Source: Mesorhizobium loti | Lineage (GTDB): Bacteria > Pseudomonadota > Alphaproteobacteria > Rhizobiales > Rhizobiaceae | DNA length: 64,000 nucleotides | NCBI RefSeq assembly: GCF_003148495.1 | Contig: NZ_QGGH01000004.1 | Coordinates: 496,001 to 560,000 of the forward strand | Direction of reading: 5' to 3' | Part shown: positions 17,063-26,672 of the stretch, in pieces | How the letters are laid out: every line of letters begins with the position of its first letter | Position numbering within the stretch: position 1 is the first letter of the stretch | Notes under the pieces: model-generated | Seen by the model: the letters and a program-made list of their open reading frames with translations, nothing else | What the model was told of the DNA's origin: nothing | Database searches by the model: none | Made by a program: the position numbers and the translations under genes

Positions 17063-17074
17063 TCTAAAGCCTGT

Positions 17075-18361
17075 TCAAGCCTTGTTCTTGTTGTAGACGT
17101 CGAAGATCACGGCGCCGAGCAGCACCAGGCCTTTGACCACCTGCTGCCAGTCGACATTGACGCCCATGATCGACATGCCGTTGTTCATCACGCCCATGAT
17201 GAAGCCGCCGACCACCGCGCCGATGACCTGGCCGACACCGCCCATCGCCGAGGCGCCGCCGATGAAGACGGCGGCGATGACGTCGAGCTCGGAGCCGAGG
17301 CCCGCCGCCGGCACGGCCTGGCCGAGGCGCGCCGCGATGATCAGGCCGCCAAGCGCCGACAGCACGCCCATATTGATGAACACCATCAGCGTCAGCCGCT
17401 CGGTGTTGATGCCCGACAGTTGCGCCGCCTTGGCGTTGCCGCCCATCGCGTAGATACGGCGGCCGATGGTCATGCGCTTGGTGACAAAGACGAACAGCGA
17501 GATCAGCACGCCCATGACGAGAAGCACCACCGGCAAGCCTCTGTAGCTGGCGAACTCATAAACCAGGAACAGCGCCAGCGCGCTGGCGACCAGCGTCTTG
17601 ATGACGAACAGGGGGAAGGGCTCGGCCTCATAGCCATGGCGTTCGCGCTTGCGTCGCGTCCTCACCCCGAAATAGGCATAGGCCAGCACGGCGATCAGAC
17701 CGAGCACGATCGTCGTCATGTGCAGCGTCAGGCCGCTGCCCATGATGGTCTTGCCGGCCGCATTGACCGTCGGCGGGATCAGCGTCAGCGGGCCGATCAC
17801 ATCCGGGATGAAGCCGGAGCTGAGCATTTTGAAATCGTCCGGAAGCGGACCGACCGAGGATCCGCCGCCCAGCAGCGCCTGGCAGATGCCGCGGAAGATC
17901 AGCATGCCCGCCAGCGTCACGATGAAGCTCGGTATTCGGTGATAGGCGATCCAATAGCCTTGCGCCGCGCCGATCAGGCCGCCCACGATGAGGCAGACGA
18001 TCGAAACCACCAGCGGATTGCTGAGCGGGCCGAGCTGCCAGATGACCATCATGTTTGCCGCCAGCGCGCCGATGAAACCGGCGACCGATCCGACGCTGAG
18101 GTCGATATAGCCGGAAACGATGACCAGCAGCATGCCCAGCGCCATCACGATGATGAAGGAGTTCTGCTGCACCAGGTTGCTGAGGTTGACCGGCTTGAAC
18201 AGCGTTCCCGACGTGGTGAACTGGAAGAACAGCATGATGACGATCAGCGCGATAATCAGACCGTATTCGCGCAGGTTCGTCGTCAGCGCCGAGACGGCGA
18301 TGCGTGGACGCTGCTCTTCGGCGACGTTGCCCTGCGGGGCGGGGGCGATTTCGGTGCTCAT
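17075..18361 (-). CDS. gguB: Sugar ABC transporter permease GguB
   Basis: Inner-membrane permease of the ribose/xylose (BPD_transp_2) family with about ten or more hydrophobic helices across 428 residues. Typical family features include [34 protein letters not shown] and the C-terminal [19 protein letters not shown]. It overlaps gguA by the ATGA junction at 18358-18361 and works with GguA and ChvE to import sugars such as glucose, galactose, xylose or arabinose. The C-terminal tail KNKA is short. Confidence 0.92.
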   Translation of the reverse strand: MSTEIAPAPQGNVAEEQRPRIAVSALTTNLREYGLIIALIVIMLFFQFTTSGTLFKPVNLSNLVQQNSFIIVMALGMLLVIVSGYIDLSVGSVAGFIGALAANMMVIWQLGPLSNPLVVSIVCLIVGGLIGAAQGYWIAYHRIPSFIVTLAGMLIFRGICQALLGGGSSVGPLPDDFKMLSSGFIPDVIGPLTLIPPTVNAAGKTIMGSGLTLHMTTIVLGLIAVLAYAYFGVRTRRKRERHGYEAEPFPLFVIKTLVASALALFLVYEFASYRGLPVVLLVMGVLISLFVFVTKRMTIGRRIYAMGGNAKAAQLSGINTERLTLMVFINMGVLSALGGLIIAARLGQAVPAAGLGSELDVIAAVFIGGASAMGGVGQVIGAVVGGFIMGVMNNGMSIMGVNVDWQQVVKGLVLLGAVIFDVYNKNKA

Positions 18362-19890
18362 GCTGCTTTTCCTTCTCCCCGAACGATGGCGCGCATTATT
18401 TTTTCCTGGCTTGCTTCCGCCGCGGGCATTTCGCCCACCATGCGCCCTTCGTTCATGACGTAGATGCGGTCGGTGATGCCGAGCAGTTCTGGCATTTCCG
18501 ACGAAATGACCACGATCGCCTTACCTTCGGCGGCGAGGCGGGCGATGATCGTGTAGATTTCGTACTTGGCGCCGACATCGATGCCGCGCGTCGGCTCGTC
18601 AAGGATCAGCACTTCCGGGTCGGCGAACAGCCATTTCGACAGCACCACCTTCTGCTGGTTGCCGCCGGAAAGATTGCCGGTCATCTGATAGACGCTCGAA
18701 GCGCGGATATTGGTCTTCTTGCGATAGTCGTTGGCAACGGCGAGCTCGCGCATGTCGTCGATCACGCTGTGGCGCGAGACGCCGCCGAGGTTGGCCAGAG
18801 TGATGTTGTGCTTGATATGGTCGATGAGGTTGAGGCCGTAGGTCTTGCGATCCTCGGTGACGTAGGCGATTCCGTGTTCGACCGCCCTGCTCACCGAGGA
18901 GACATCGATCGGCTTGCCCTTGAGCAGCACCTCGCCGGTGATGCGGCGGCCATAGGAGCGGCCGAAGATGCTCATGGCGAATTCGGTGCGGCCGGCGCCC
19001 ATCAGCCCGGCAATGCCCACAACCTCGCCCTTGCGCACATTGATGTCGATGCCCTTGATCACTTGCCGGTCGGCATGGAGCGGATGATAAACCGACCAGT
19101 TCCTTACTTCGAACACGACCTCGCCGATATCGGGCTCGCGCGGCGGATAGCGGTCGTCGAGCGAACGACCGACCATCGAAGTGATGATGCGGTCTTCCGA
19201 GATGTCCTTCTTGGCCAGTGTCTCGATGGTGCGCCCGTCACGGATGACGGTGACCTTGTCGGCGACCCGGTTCACCTCGTTGAGCTTGTGCGAGATCAGG
19301 ATCGAGGTCATGCCTTGCCGCTTGAATTCGAGCAGCAGGTCGAGCAGCGCCTGGCTGTCCTTTTCGCTGAGCGACGCCGTTGGCTCGTCGAGGATCAGCA
19401 GCTTGACTTCCTTGCTCAGCGCCTTGGCGATCTCGACCAGTTGCTGCTTGCCGACGCCGATATTGGTGATCAGCGTCTTGGGGTCCTCCTTGAGGCCCAC
19501 CTTCTTCAACAGGGCGCTGGTGCGCGCTTCGTTGGCATTCCAGTCGATGACGCCGTATCTGGCGTGCTCGTTGCCGAGGAAAATGTTTTCGGCGATCGAC
19601 AGCATCGGCACCAGGGCAAGCTCCTGGTGGATGATGACGATGCCCTTGTGTTCGCTGTCATGGATGCCTTTGAAGTGACATTCCTGGCCCTGAAAGATGA
19701 TCTGGCCGTCATAAGTGCCTGTGGGATAGACGCCCGACAGCACCTTCATCAGCGTCGACTTGCCGGCGCCGTTCTCGCCGACCACGGCATGAATCTCGCC
19801 TTCCTCGACGCTGAGGTTGACGTTCGACAGCGCCTTCACGCCGGGGAACGTCTTGGTGATGTCGCGCATCTCCAAAATCGTCGAAGCCAT
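18358..19890 (-). CDS. gguA: Sugar ABC transporter ATP-binding protein GguA
   Basis: Duplicated ATPase of the MglA/XylG type, 510 residues. The first half has Walker [10 protein letters not shown] (about 37-45) and Walker [11 protein letters not shown]; the second has the degenerate Walker [10 protein letters not shown] typical of the family, LSGGNQQKV and [11 protein letters not shown]. The ATG at 19890 follows GGAGGAG; a slightly longer in-frame start exists. It is separated from chvE by a strong terminator-like hairpin, which would lower its expression relative to the binding protein. Confidence 0.93.
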   Translation of the reverse strand: MASTILEMRDITKTFPGVKALSNVNLSVEEGEIHAVVGENGAGKSTLMKVLSGVYPTGTYDGQIIFQGQECHFKGIHDSEHKGIVIIHQELALVPMLSIAENIFLGNEHARYGVIDWNANEARTSALLKKVGLKEDPKTLITNIGVGKQQLVEIAKALSKEVKLLILDEPTASLSEKDSQALLDLLLEFKRQGMTSILISHKLNEVNRVADKVTVIRDGRTIETLAKKDISEDRIITSMVGRSLDDRYPPREPDIGEVVFEVRNWSVYHPLHADRQVIKGIDINVRKGEVVGIAGLMGAGRTEFAMSIFGRSYGRRITGEVLLKGKPIDVSSVSRAVEHGIAYVTEDRKTYGLNLIDHIKHNITLANLGGVSRHSVIDDMRELAVANDYRKKTNIRASSVYQMTGNLSGGNQQKVVLSKWLFADPEVLILDEPTRGIDVGAKYEIYTIIARLAAEGKAIVVISSEMPELLGITDRIYVMNEGRMVGEMPAAEASQEKIMRAIVRGEGKAA

Positions 19891-19964
19891 AAGGGATACT
19901 GCTCCTCCCAATTCCGGACAATGCCGGTGGGCTAGTATGCGAATTTTGGATTCGCCGCGCTAGC

Positions 19965-19994
19965 AAAAAGGGGCCCCGCTGTACGCGGGACCCC
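19965..19994 (-). terminator. Attenuator-type terminator between chvE and gguA
   Basis: On the minus strand GGGGTCCCGC (19994-19985) pairs with GCGGGGCCCC (19979-19970), nine of ten pairs, followed by five T (19969-19965). Placed directly after the chvE stop, it probably allows partial read-through so that binding protein exceeds transporter. Confidence 0.85.
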
Positions 19995-20011
19995 AGGCTT
20001 TTGCAATGCGA

Positions 20012-21079
20012 TTACTTCAGGTCTTCGGCCTTGATGTAGCCGGAGTCGACGACCAGTGCCTGGTAGTTCGACTTGTCGACCTCATGCGGCGTCAAGAGGA
20101 TCGAGGGGACAACCTTGACGTCGTTGTTGTAGGTCTTGGTGTCGAGGCCATCCGGCTTGCCGCCCGACAGCACCTTGTCGACCAGACCGACAGTGGCCTT
20201 GGCCAGTTCGCGGGTGTCCTTGAACACGGTCGAGTACTGCTCGCCCGAGATGATCAGCTTGACCGAAGCGGTCTCGGCGTCCTGGCCGGTGACGACCGGC
20301 CACGGCTGAGCGGCCGTGCCGTAACCGACGGCGCGCAGCGAGGCGGTGATACCGCGCGACAGACCGTCATATGGCGACAGAACGCCATCGACGCGGCTGC
20401 CGTCCGAATAGTTGGCCGACAGCAGATTGTCCATGCGTGCCTGGGCGGTTGCCGCGAGCCAGCGCAGCGTGCCGACCTTGTCCATGCCGGTCTGGCCGGA
20501 CTTCACGACGAGCACCTTGCTGTCGATCAGCGGCTGCAGCACCGAGATGGCGCCATTGTAGAAAAAGAAGGCATTGTTGTCGTCCGGCGAGCCGCCGAAC
20601 AGCTCGATGTTGAACGGACCCTTCTTCTCCGGATAGCCGAGACCCTTGAGCAGCGAATTGGCCTGGATAACGCCGACGCCGAAATTGTCGAAGGTGGTGT
20701 AGTAGTCGACATTGGCGGTCTTCTTGATCAGGCGGTCATAGGCGACGACGACGACACCGGCGTCAGCGGCCTTCTGCAGCGCATCCGACAGGGTGGTGCC
20801 GTCGATCGAAGCGATGATCAGCGCCTTCGGGCCCTTGGTGATTTCATTTTCCAGCTGGCTGAGCTGGTTGGGGATGTCGTCCTGCGCGTATTGCAGGTCG
20901 ACGGTGTAGCCGAGAGCCTCGAGCTGGGACTTGACGGCGTCGCCGTCGTTGATCCAGCGCTGCGAGGTCTTGGTCGGCATCAGCACGCCGACAAGACCCT
21001 TATCGGCTGCGTGCGCCGAGTAGGTCATGGCGGCAACGCCAAGGGCCGCGACGGCGGCCAGTGTCTTGATGATTTTCAC
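20012..21079 (-). CDS. chvE: Multiple-sugar-binding periplasmic receptor ChvE
   Basis: Periplasmic binding protein for aldoses; in Agrobacterium ChvE also presents sugars to the VirA sensor. The start is GTG at 21079 with a GGGAGAG site, giving a 355-residue precursor with a signal peptide [10 protein letters not shown]...AHA cut before ADKG. The family core [26 protein letters not shown] and [14 protein letters not shown] is present. The usual Agrobacterium neighbours gguA, gguB, gguC and divergent gbpR are all here. No vir genes are seen, so a transport role is the simplest reading. Confidence 0.93.
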   Translation of the reverse strand: MKIIKTLAAVAALGVAAMTYSAHAADKGLVGVLMPTKTSQRWINDGDAVKSQLEALGYTVDLQYAQDDIPNQLSQLENEITKGPKALIIASIDGTTLSDALQKAADAGVVVVAYDRLIKKTANVDYYTTFDNFGVGVIQANSLLKGLGYPEKKGPFNIELFGGSPDDNNAFFFYNGAISVLQPLIDSKVLVVKSGQTGMDKVGTLRWLAATAQARMDNLLSANYSDGSRVDGVLSPYDGLSRGITASLRAVGYGTAAQPWPVVTGQDAETASVKLIISGEQYSTVFKDTRELAKATVGLVDKVLSGGKPDGLDTKTYNNDVKVVPSILLTPHEVDKSNYQALVVDSGYIKAEDLK

Positions 21080-21299
21080 TTTAACTCTCCCTGGTTGATG
21101 GACGCGGCACCCCGGGGTCGCGGGCCGCGCAATCGTGCAGAAGCGCCAAGGCACTGCTGCCGTCATATCGATCTCCGGTATCCTCCCATGGCCCCTAGAC
21201 GCTGATTTCAATCGATACGATTTTCTCGTTAGCGACCGTCGCGTCTCGGAACGCGCGAAGGGTGTGGCTCTTTGCCATAACTGTCAAATGCGATCTTTG

Positions 21300-21326
21300 A
21301 TGGTTGCTATATCATGGTTGGTATAT
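21300..21326. promoter_or_regulatory. Direct repeat in the chvE-gbpR spacer
   Basis: ATGGTTGCTATAT (21300-21312) and ATGGTTGGTATAT (21314-21326) are 13-base direct repeats with one mismatch, starting 14 bases apart, in the 311-base divergent spacer. This is a plausible site for GbpR or another regulator. Nothing else gene-like is seen in 21080-21390. Confidence 0.4.
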
Positions 21327-21390
21327 GTACTGCGACGTGACGGGCTGATCCCAATACCGACCGTCCGCGAGCAGAAGAGAGGGGAAAGCG

Positions 21391-22380
21391 ATGGCTGCGC
21401 TAGGGAATCCGACTGCAGTTTCAAATAGTTACAGAGAGATGCCGGGCGATGGCGAAACCCTGCTGCGCAGCGGCCTCAGTCTGCGCCACATGCGCATGAT
21501 CGTCGCGCTCGACGACCATGGCCGGGTCAGCGCGGCAGCCCAGGTCATGAACATTTCGCAGCCGGCGGCCTCGCGCATGATCAGCGAGATGGAGGCGGTG
21601 CTGGAGGTCAAGCTGTGCGAGAGACTGCCGCGCGGCATCACCTTGACGCCCTACGGCAAGGCTTTGGCCAGGCGCGCGCGCTCGATCCTCTTGGAGATGC
21701 GCGAGGTCGATCGCGAGATATCCGAGCTCAAGGCGGGCAAGGGCGGTTCGGTGTTCCTCGGTGCCGTGACGGCGCCTGCAATCGAGCTGGCGGTGCCGGC
21801 AATTCGCGAAATCCGCCGCATCTATCCGCGCATCGAGATCACCATGCAGGTCGAGACCTCCAACGTGCTGGCGCGCGAGCTGATCGCCACGCGCCATGAT
21901 TTCATCATCGCGCGCATCCCCGACGACCTCAATCCGCGGCTGTTCGAGTCGCGCGTCATCGGCGTCGAGAAGGCGTGCCTGATCGTGCGCCGGGGCCATC
22001 CGCTGACCAAAGGCGAGGGGGTGCGGTTGGAAGAGACCGCCGCCTATGACTGGGTCTTCCAGTCGGGCGGCTCGCCCTTGCGCCAGGCGATGGAGAGCAA
22101 TTTCCTCAACCGCAACATCGCTTTGCCGGACCGCATCCTCAACACCAGCTCACTGCTTCTGACGCTGGTCATGGTCGCGCAGTCCGATGCCATCGCGCCG
22201 GTCTCGGTCCAGGTGGCGAAATTCATCCAGAACCCTGACGGACTGGCCGGCGCCATCGACGTCGTCCAGACCGAATTCGACATCGAGGTCAGGCCTTACA
22301 GCCTGATCACGGTGAAGAACCGCGTGCTGTCGCCGGCCGCCAAGATGCTGCATGATTTCATTCTGCGGGAGGTGGGATGA
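21391..22380 (+). CDS. gbpR: LysR-family regulator GbpR
   Basis: Transcription factor expected to control the divergent chvE-ggu operon in response to sugars, as in Agrobacterium. The 329-residue protein has an N-terminal winged helix-turn-helix (VSAAAQVMNISQPAASRMISEME, about 46-68, preceded by an unusually long start of about 25 residues) and a substrate-binding co-inducer domain. The ATG at 21391 has a GAGAGGGGAAA site. Orientation and neighbours support the name. Confidence 0.87.
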   Translation: MAALGNPTAVSNSYREMPGDGETLLRSGLSLRHMRMIVALDDHGRVSAAAQVMNISQPAASRMISEMEAVLEVKLCERLPRGITLTPYGKALARRARSILLEMREVDREISELKAGKGGSVFLGAVTAPAIELAVPAIREIRRIYPRIEITMQVETSNVLARELIATRHDFIIARIPDDLNPRLFESRVIGVEKACLIVRRGHPLTKGEGVRLEETAAYDWVFQSGGSPLRQAMESNFLNRNIALPDRILNTSSLLLTLVMVAQSDAIAPVSVQVAKFIQNPDGLAGAIDVVQTEFDIEVRPYSLITVKNRVLSPAAKMLHDFILREVG

Positions 22381-22540
22381 TGGCGCGGTCGGGTAGGGTT
22401 GCCTGGCGTCGAGTTCGATCGGGCGCGCAAAGCGCATGAAAGAGCCGCCAGGCCGAGGCTAGCGAAAGCGAGCCGGGAACATTATTTCCTGCCGATGCGT
22501 TCATGATCTTGCAAGGGACGATTTCTTCTGGAGGCTGAAC

Positions 22541-22792
22541 ATGTGCAGCTTCGAAATCATCGATCTGCTTTACGTGGTCGAGGCCTGCAAGCACGATCGA
22601 TCGGTCGGGAATTTCGTGTCCATGGCTGAAAGCGTAGAAGAATTGCGGGTACTGACCGGCGATTTCGTTTCATCGGATGACGCAGTAGCAAACGCCCTCG
22701 CAACGGTGGCGCTTGCGCGCGGCTGCTCGGTTTTGTTCGACGAACAGGCACGCGCTGAAATTGTTTCTGGCGCCTTAAGCTGGAGCGGGTAG
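22541..22792 (+). CDS. Hypothetical small protein
   Basis: An 83-residue acidic frame (MCSFEIIDLLYVVEACK...) with a good TGGAGG site nine bases before the ATG. No family is recognised. It contains no obvious signal peptide or membrane helix. Its last codons overlap the 3-prime end of the tRNA-Gly gene on the other strand, which weakens the case. It follows gbpR by 160 bases. Confidence 0.4.
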   Translation: MCSFEIIDLLYVVEACKHDRSVGNFVSMAESVEELRVLTGDFVSSDDAVANALATVALARGCSVLFDEQARAEIVSGALSWSG

Positions 22793-22854
22793 AGGGAATC
22801 GAACCCTCGCGTTCAGCTTGGGAAGCTGACAAGCTACCATTACATCATACCCGC
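22781..22854 (-). tRNA. tRNA-Gly(CCC)
   Basis: On the minus strand GCGGGTA pairs with TACCCGC as the acceptor stem. The D arm carries AATGGTAG, the anticodon stem-loop is TCAGC-TTCCCAA-GCTGA with anticodon CCC, the T arm has GTTCGATTC, and a discriminator T plus encoded CCA ends at 22781. All arms fold normally. It is next to the glycosyl-transfer cassette. Confidence 0.95.
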
Positions 22855-22927
22855 GTGTGCCCTCGTTACCATGACGGCCCGGCTTCGGGCAATCGCAAAG
22901 CAGCCCTTGCGCCGGCCCCAAACAGGA

Positions 22928-24451
22928 TCAGGTGCCGGGCAGGTAGATTACCGCGTAATCGTCCGCATAGGCTCGCTTCCAGCCCAGCTGGTCAAAGAAG
23001 GGGATGCGGGCGTCATCAGCCGACAACAGCGCCCAGCCTATTGCGTATTTCTTCAGCTGGGCTTCGAGGAGCGGCTTGCCGCCGGTGTGGCCCATGTCGT
23101 CATCGGCCTTTGTGAAACCGCCCAGGAACAGCTGGTCCGTCCGTCCGTCGATATAGGTCTTGATCCCGTGAAAGATCAGCGTCCCGCCGAAATTGTAGGA
23201 ATTCATCACATTGCCAGACAGATGATGGCTTTCAGCGAAGGCCAGCGCCCCGCTGGCCGACGTCTTCGGGCTCGGCGCGACCTGATGAATACTGCCGAGC
23301 ACGACGACCCCACTGACCGTCAAGACGGCGGTCGCGCCGCAGATCGCGTAGAATCGCCTGGCGAAGAATTTTTCCAGTCCGTCGCGCCTTTGCGCCAGCC
23401 ATGCGGTGGCTGAAAGCGAGGGGTATTGCTGCGCCACCTCGACTGCGATCACCAAGGGAACCAGCAGGAAGAACAGATACACGAAACGCACATGGGCGAG
23501 ATAGACATGCAAGGTGAAGACGACGAACAGAGCCTTTGCCCAGCCAATTCGCAACGGTGCTACCAGAAGCCCGAAAAGTCCCAGCAGCATCGCCAGTTCC
23601 TGGATGGAGTTCTCCGGTTGATTGAATGCGTTCCATTCCATGATCAGCGGCACAGCCTCATTGCCGTAAGCCACGCCGAGCGTCGCCAGGATGGCCTGGA
23701 CGCCATAGGGGTGGATCAGGCTGACCAGCGGGCAAAGCAGACCGAATGCGATCCATTTCGCCAGGAGGGCTGGTTTCGACAGGCCTGTGCGCGCCAGCAG
23801 ATCGAGACCGGCGAAACCCGCGATGATGAAGCTCAGCGTGAAGGTGGCGTGCAGGTTCGCCCACAAAACGACCAGCACGAGCAGCCACCAGGGCGGCACC
23901 CGTTCTTCCCTTGCCGCACGAAAGAGCATCTCCGTCCAGATGACGATGATCGGGAAGGTCAAGACATGCGGACGCGCCGTGAAGATCGACATGATCAGGA
24001 ACACCGCGGCGAAGGCCAGTATAGTGGCCAGGATCGGCTTCAGCCAGGCGCTGAGAAACCACCCCATCAGGAAAACCGTCAGGGAAATCGAGGCGATGAT
24101 AACGGTGACCACCCCGTTCCAGCCTCCTGTCTTGTAGGCAAGGGCCAGCACGACCTGCCCCAGCCATTCTTTGGCAATCCATGGCTGGCCGGCAAACGTA
24201 TAGGAATAAGGGTCGACCGTCGGAAATGTCCGGTTTGCCAGGAAATCCAGCCCGACCTTCACTTGCCACCAGCTGTCGGGATCCTGCAGGGTGGAACCGG
24301 CTTTTGCAGTCAGTATTGCCGCCATCGCCCAAGCCGTGAACAGGCAGAATATCGCGCGGGTCCGCTCGTCGTGCGTTGCGGCTTCCACCCCGGCCCGGGC
24401 GTTGTCCATAATGCGCCGCCTCTGATTGTTTGCGATGAGAGTTTGGTTCAT
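22928..24451 (-). CDS. Polytopic membrane protein, probable GT-C glycosyltransferase
   Basis: A 507-residue protein with about ten or more hydrophobic segments and a soluble C-terminal part. Near the N-terminus, LQDPDSWWQVKVG and DPYSYTFAGQPWIAKEWLG place acidic residues in the first external loop, as in GT-C enzymes that use polyprenyl-phosphate sugars. The ATG at 24451 overlaps the GtrA stop (ATGA). With GtrA and a GtrB-like enzyme upstream it fits the variable third member (GtrC-like) of a glycan-decorating system. Sugar and acceptor are unknown. Confidence 0.7.
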   Translation of the reverse strand: MNQTLIANNQRRRIMDNARAGVEAATHDERTRAIFCLFTAWAMAAILTAKAGSTLQDPDSWWQVKVGLDFLANRTFPTVDPYSYTFAGQPWIAKEWLGQVVLALAYKTGGWNGVVTVIIASISLTVFLMGWFLSAWLKPILATILAFAAVFLIMSIFTARPHVLTFPIIVIWTEMLFRAAREERVPPWWLLVLVVLWANLHATFTLSFIIAGFAGLDLLARTGLSKPALLAKWIAFGLLCPLVSLIHPYGVQAILATLGVAYGNEAVPLIMEWNAFNQPENSIQELAMLLGLFGLLVAPLRIGWAKALFVVFTLHVYLAHVRFVYLFFLLVPLVIAVEVAQQYPSLSATAWLAQRRDGLEKFFARRFYAICGATAVLTVSGVVVLGSIHQVAPSPKTSASGALAFAESHHLSGNVMNSYNFGGTLIFHGIKTYIDGRTDQLFLGGFTKADDDMGHTGGKPLLEAQLKKYAIGWALLSADDARIPFFDQLGWKRAYADDYAVIYLPGT

Positions 24452-24936
24452 GGAATTCGACTGCTCGGCGCCCGCCAAAGCTCGTCGGTCACCCGAAGGT
24501 TCCCGTCTGCTTTGTCGTCTGCGCGACTTTCACGTCCGACAAACACCAAGTGAGCCGAACCGAGACAGAAAACGACCGAATAGACGCAGATCGTTTCCAG
24601 GTGAACCAGGGAGCTTTCGGTGATGCCTGCTGAGCGAGTGGCGATCGCAACCGCCAGATTGACGCTGTAGGCGACCAAGAAGATCCCCCCATCCCCATAT
24701 CGAAACAGGGTTCCTGACAGGAAGCCATCGGCCCGTGTGAAGGTCCATTGGCGGTTGCGGAAGAAGCTGAGGACAAGGTCGGTGACATAAACCGTGGCGT
24801 TGGCGAGGGTGTCGTTAAGGCCGAGCGCAAGCTCGGCCAGAATGACCGCGTACCCCGACGCCGTGTTCAACAGACCGACGGCGCCAGATCGCAGCATCCT
24901 GGGAAAGTCAAACGGCAGGCTTGACCGCATGCGCAA
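24448..24936 (-). CDS. GtrA-family membrane protein (possible flippase)
   Basis: A 162-residue protein with four hydrophobic helices and the GtrA-like stretch RSGAVGLLNTASGYAV, then VLSFFRNRQWTF, a hallmark of the family. GtrA proteins are thought to move polyprenyl-phosphate-linked sugars across the inner membrane. The ATG at 24936 overlaps the end of the methyltransferase gene by 29 bases; a later start at 24897 is possible. The C-terminal tail of about 30 residues is polar. Confidence 0.82.
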   Translation of the reverse strand: MRMRSSLPFDFPRMLRSGAVGLLNTASGYAVILAELALGLNDTLANATVYVTDLVLSFFRNRQWTFTRADGFLSGTLFRYGDGGIFLVAYSVNLAVAIATRSAGITESSLVHLETICVYSVVFCLGSAHLVFVGRESRADDKADGNLRVTDELWRAPSSRIP

Positions 24937-25609
24937 AATATTGGGCTCCGACAGGAATCTTGGTGAGGAAACGCTCGAACGGCCTCAGCCTTGCAAGCAG
25001 CCGAGGAAAGAAAATCCGGTAGATGATCCGGGTGTTGGCAAGGCCCGCCTCGGCCATACGCCTGCGCATCTCGCGGGAATTTATCAAAACCGCGTTTTCG
25101 TCGAAGGCGCAGTTTCTCACCGCATGCGTGGTCAACGGGTTCCACGGATTGTGTTCGAAAAGAAAGAAGCTGCCGCCATCGGCCAGCACCCTGCCGATCT
25201 CCGCCAGCAGCCCGACCTGCAGGTCCTCGGGAATGTGGTGGAAGACGCAAGCCGCGAAGGCCAGGTCGAAGCTGCCAGCGGCAAAAGGAATCGTCTTGCC
25301 GTCGAAATGCGTGAAGGCGGCCTGGCCGGGAAAGCGCTTGCTGGCGATGTCGAGCGATTCCCGCGAAGGATCGAGCAAGGTGATCTCGGCATCGGGAAAC
25401 GCGTTGCGCATATGGCCGAGCGAATTGCCGACGCCGGCGCCGAAGTCGAGTATCCGCCGTGGTTTCACACCGGCCCGCCGCAGTGTCGTGGCGACGTCGT
25501 CGATCTTGTACCTGGCGAAGAAGTCCGGCGTTTCGCCACTCAGCCTTATGCTCGCGGCATGCTGCTCCTGGTATTCCCGCGCAAACTGGTCGAACTCGGC
25601 CTCAAGCAC
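24908..25609 (-). CDS. SAM-dependent methyltransferase, class I
   Basis: A 233-residue enzyme with the Rossmann motif ILDFGAGVGNSLGHM, an acidic LLDPSRESLD loop, FDLAFAACVFHHIP and VLADGGSFFLFEH. The GTG at 25609 has an AGAGAG site and overlaps the upstream glycosyltransferase by eight bases, so expression is coupled. The upstream codons in this frame are antisense-like and rejected. It probably methylates a sugar or lipid in the same pathway; the substrate is unknown. Confidence 0.82.
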   Translation of the reverse strand: MLEAEFDQFAREYQEQHAASIRLSGETPDFFARYKIDDVATTLRRAGVKPRRILDFGAGVGNSLGHMRNAFPDAEITLLDPSRESLDIASKRFPGQAAFTHFDGKTIPFAAGSFDLAFAACVFHHIPEDLQVGLLAEIGRVLADGGSFFLFEHNPWNPLTTHAVRNCAFDENAVLINSREMRRRMAEAGLANTRIIYRIFFPRLLARLRPFERFLTKIPVGAQYFAHAVKPAV

Positions 25610-26630
25610 GTGCGGCTCTCTTTGCGATCTTCTGCAAACGATGGACCGGCAGATCCTTGTCTCTGGCTGCCAGGTTGCTCGAAACGATCTCGTTGACGAA
25701 GTAGAGCGGCCGCCGCTTCGTCTCCATGTACATGCGCCCGAGATACTCGCCGAAGATGCCAAGCACCATCAGCTGGACGCTGCCGAGGATCAGCACGATC
25801 GCGGCAAGGCTGGTCCAGCCGGGCAAGACGTTTCCGACCGACCATTCGAACAGGGTGTAGGCGAGCACGACCAACCCCAGAAGTCCGAACATCATTCCGA
25901 GCAACGAGGCGAACCGCAGAGGCACGATCGAGAAGCTGGTCATCGCGTCGATCGCCAGCAGAACCATTTTCTTCAGCGGATAGTGGGTGGTGCCGGCAAA
26001 GCGACGGTGCCGTTCATAGGGGAGAGCCGTCTGCTTCAGCCCGATCCAGCTCACCATACCGCGAATGAACCTGTAGCGTTCGGGCATCGCGTTCAGATGG
26101 TCGAGCGCGCGGCGGCTCATCAGCCGGAAATCGCCGGTATTCGGGGCTATATCGACGTCGACCATCCGGCGCAGCAAGCGGTAGAACATCGAGGCGGAAG
26201 CGAGCTTGAACCAGCTTTCGCCGTCGCGCGTCAGCCTCTGGCCGTAAACGACATCGAAGCCTTCGTTCATCTTCGTCATCATCGCGCCGAGCAGCTCAGG
26301 CGGATCCTGCAGGTCGGCATCGAGAATGAGAATGCGCTGGCCGCGACAGAATTCGAGCCCCGCGCTCAACGCGATCTGGTGGCCATAGTTGCGGGCAAGA
26401 TCGATGGCGACGACATGGTCGTCCTTTTCGGCCAGCTGGAAAATGGCCTCGCGCGTCCCGTCGGTCGCGCCGTCGATAACAAGGACGATCTCATAGGAAG
26501 GGCCTTGTTCGACGCATGCGGCCGTCACCCGCCGATGCAGTTCGGCCAGGCCATCCAGCTCATTGTAGCATGGGACGACCACCGACAGCATGACGGCGCG
26601 TCGCGCGGTGTTTTTCTCCGTCTCCACCAA
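25602..26630 (-). CDS. GT2 polyprenyl-phosphate glycosyltransferase (GtrB/DPM1-like)
   Basis: Membrane enzyme that loads a sugar from a nucleotide donor onto polyprenyl phosphate. The 342-residue protein has the GT-A motifs LSVVVPCYNE, VLVIDGATDGT, DADLQDPPELL and the RYRFIRGM segment, followed by two C-terminal membrane helices, as in GtrB/YfdH. The TTG at 26630 has a GGGAG site; GTG at 26627 and ATG at 26591 are alternatives. It is the first gene of the four-gene cassette. Confidence 0.87.
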   Translation of the reverse strand: MVETEKNTARRAVMLSVVVPCYNELDGLAELHRRVTAACVEQGPSYEIVLVIDGATDGTREAIFQLAEKDDHVVAIDLARNYGHQIALSAGLEFCRGQRILILDADLQDPPELLGAMMTKMNEGFDVVYGQRLTRDGESWFKLASASMFYRLLRRMVDVDIAPNTGDFRLMSRRALDHLNAMPERYRFIRGMVSWIGLKQTALPYERHRRFAGTTHYPLKKMVLLAIDAMTSFSIVPLRFASLLGMMFGLLGLVVLAYTLFEWSVGNVLPGWTSLAAIVLILGSVQLMVLGIFGEYLGRMYMETKRRPLYFVNEIVSSNLAARDKDLPVHRLQKIAKRAARA

Positions 26631-26640
26631 AAGCCTTGCT

Positions 26641-26666
26641 CCCGCTATTCGATTGGAAATAGCGGG
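26641..26666. terminator. Hairpin downstream of the histidine kinase
   Basis: CCCGCTATT (26641-26649) pairs with AATAGCGGG (26658-26666). It lies just beyond the kinase stop on the minus strand and just before the glycosyltransferase start, whose ribosome site it partly covers. There is no uridine run, so it may slow read-through or translation rather than terminate. Confidence 0.55.
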
Positions 26667-26672
26667 AATTGG

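Noticed and set aside
16871-19935. Two long plus-strand frames opposite gguB and gguA
   Set aside because: Both are antisense to ABC-transporter genes with intact motifs; predicted proteins are rich in Asp, His and Arg without domains.
20012-22380. Virulence or T-DNA sensing locus
   Set aside because: chvE and gbpR are also general sugar-uptake genes; no virA/virG or T-DNA genes are present.
22781-22854. Genomic-island attachment site at tRNA-Gly
   Set aside because: No integrase and no duplicated tRNA 3-prime end were found within the window, so island insertion is not supported.
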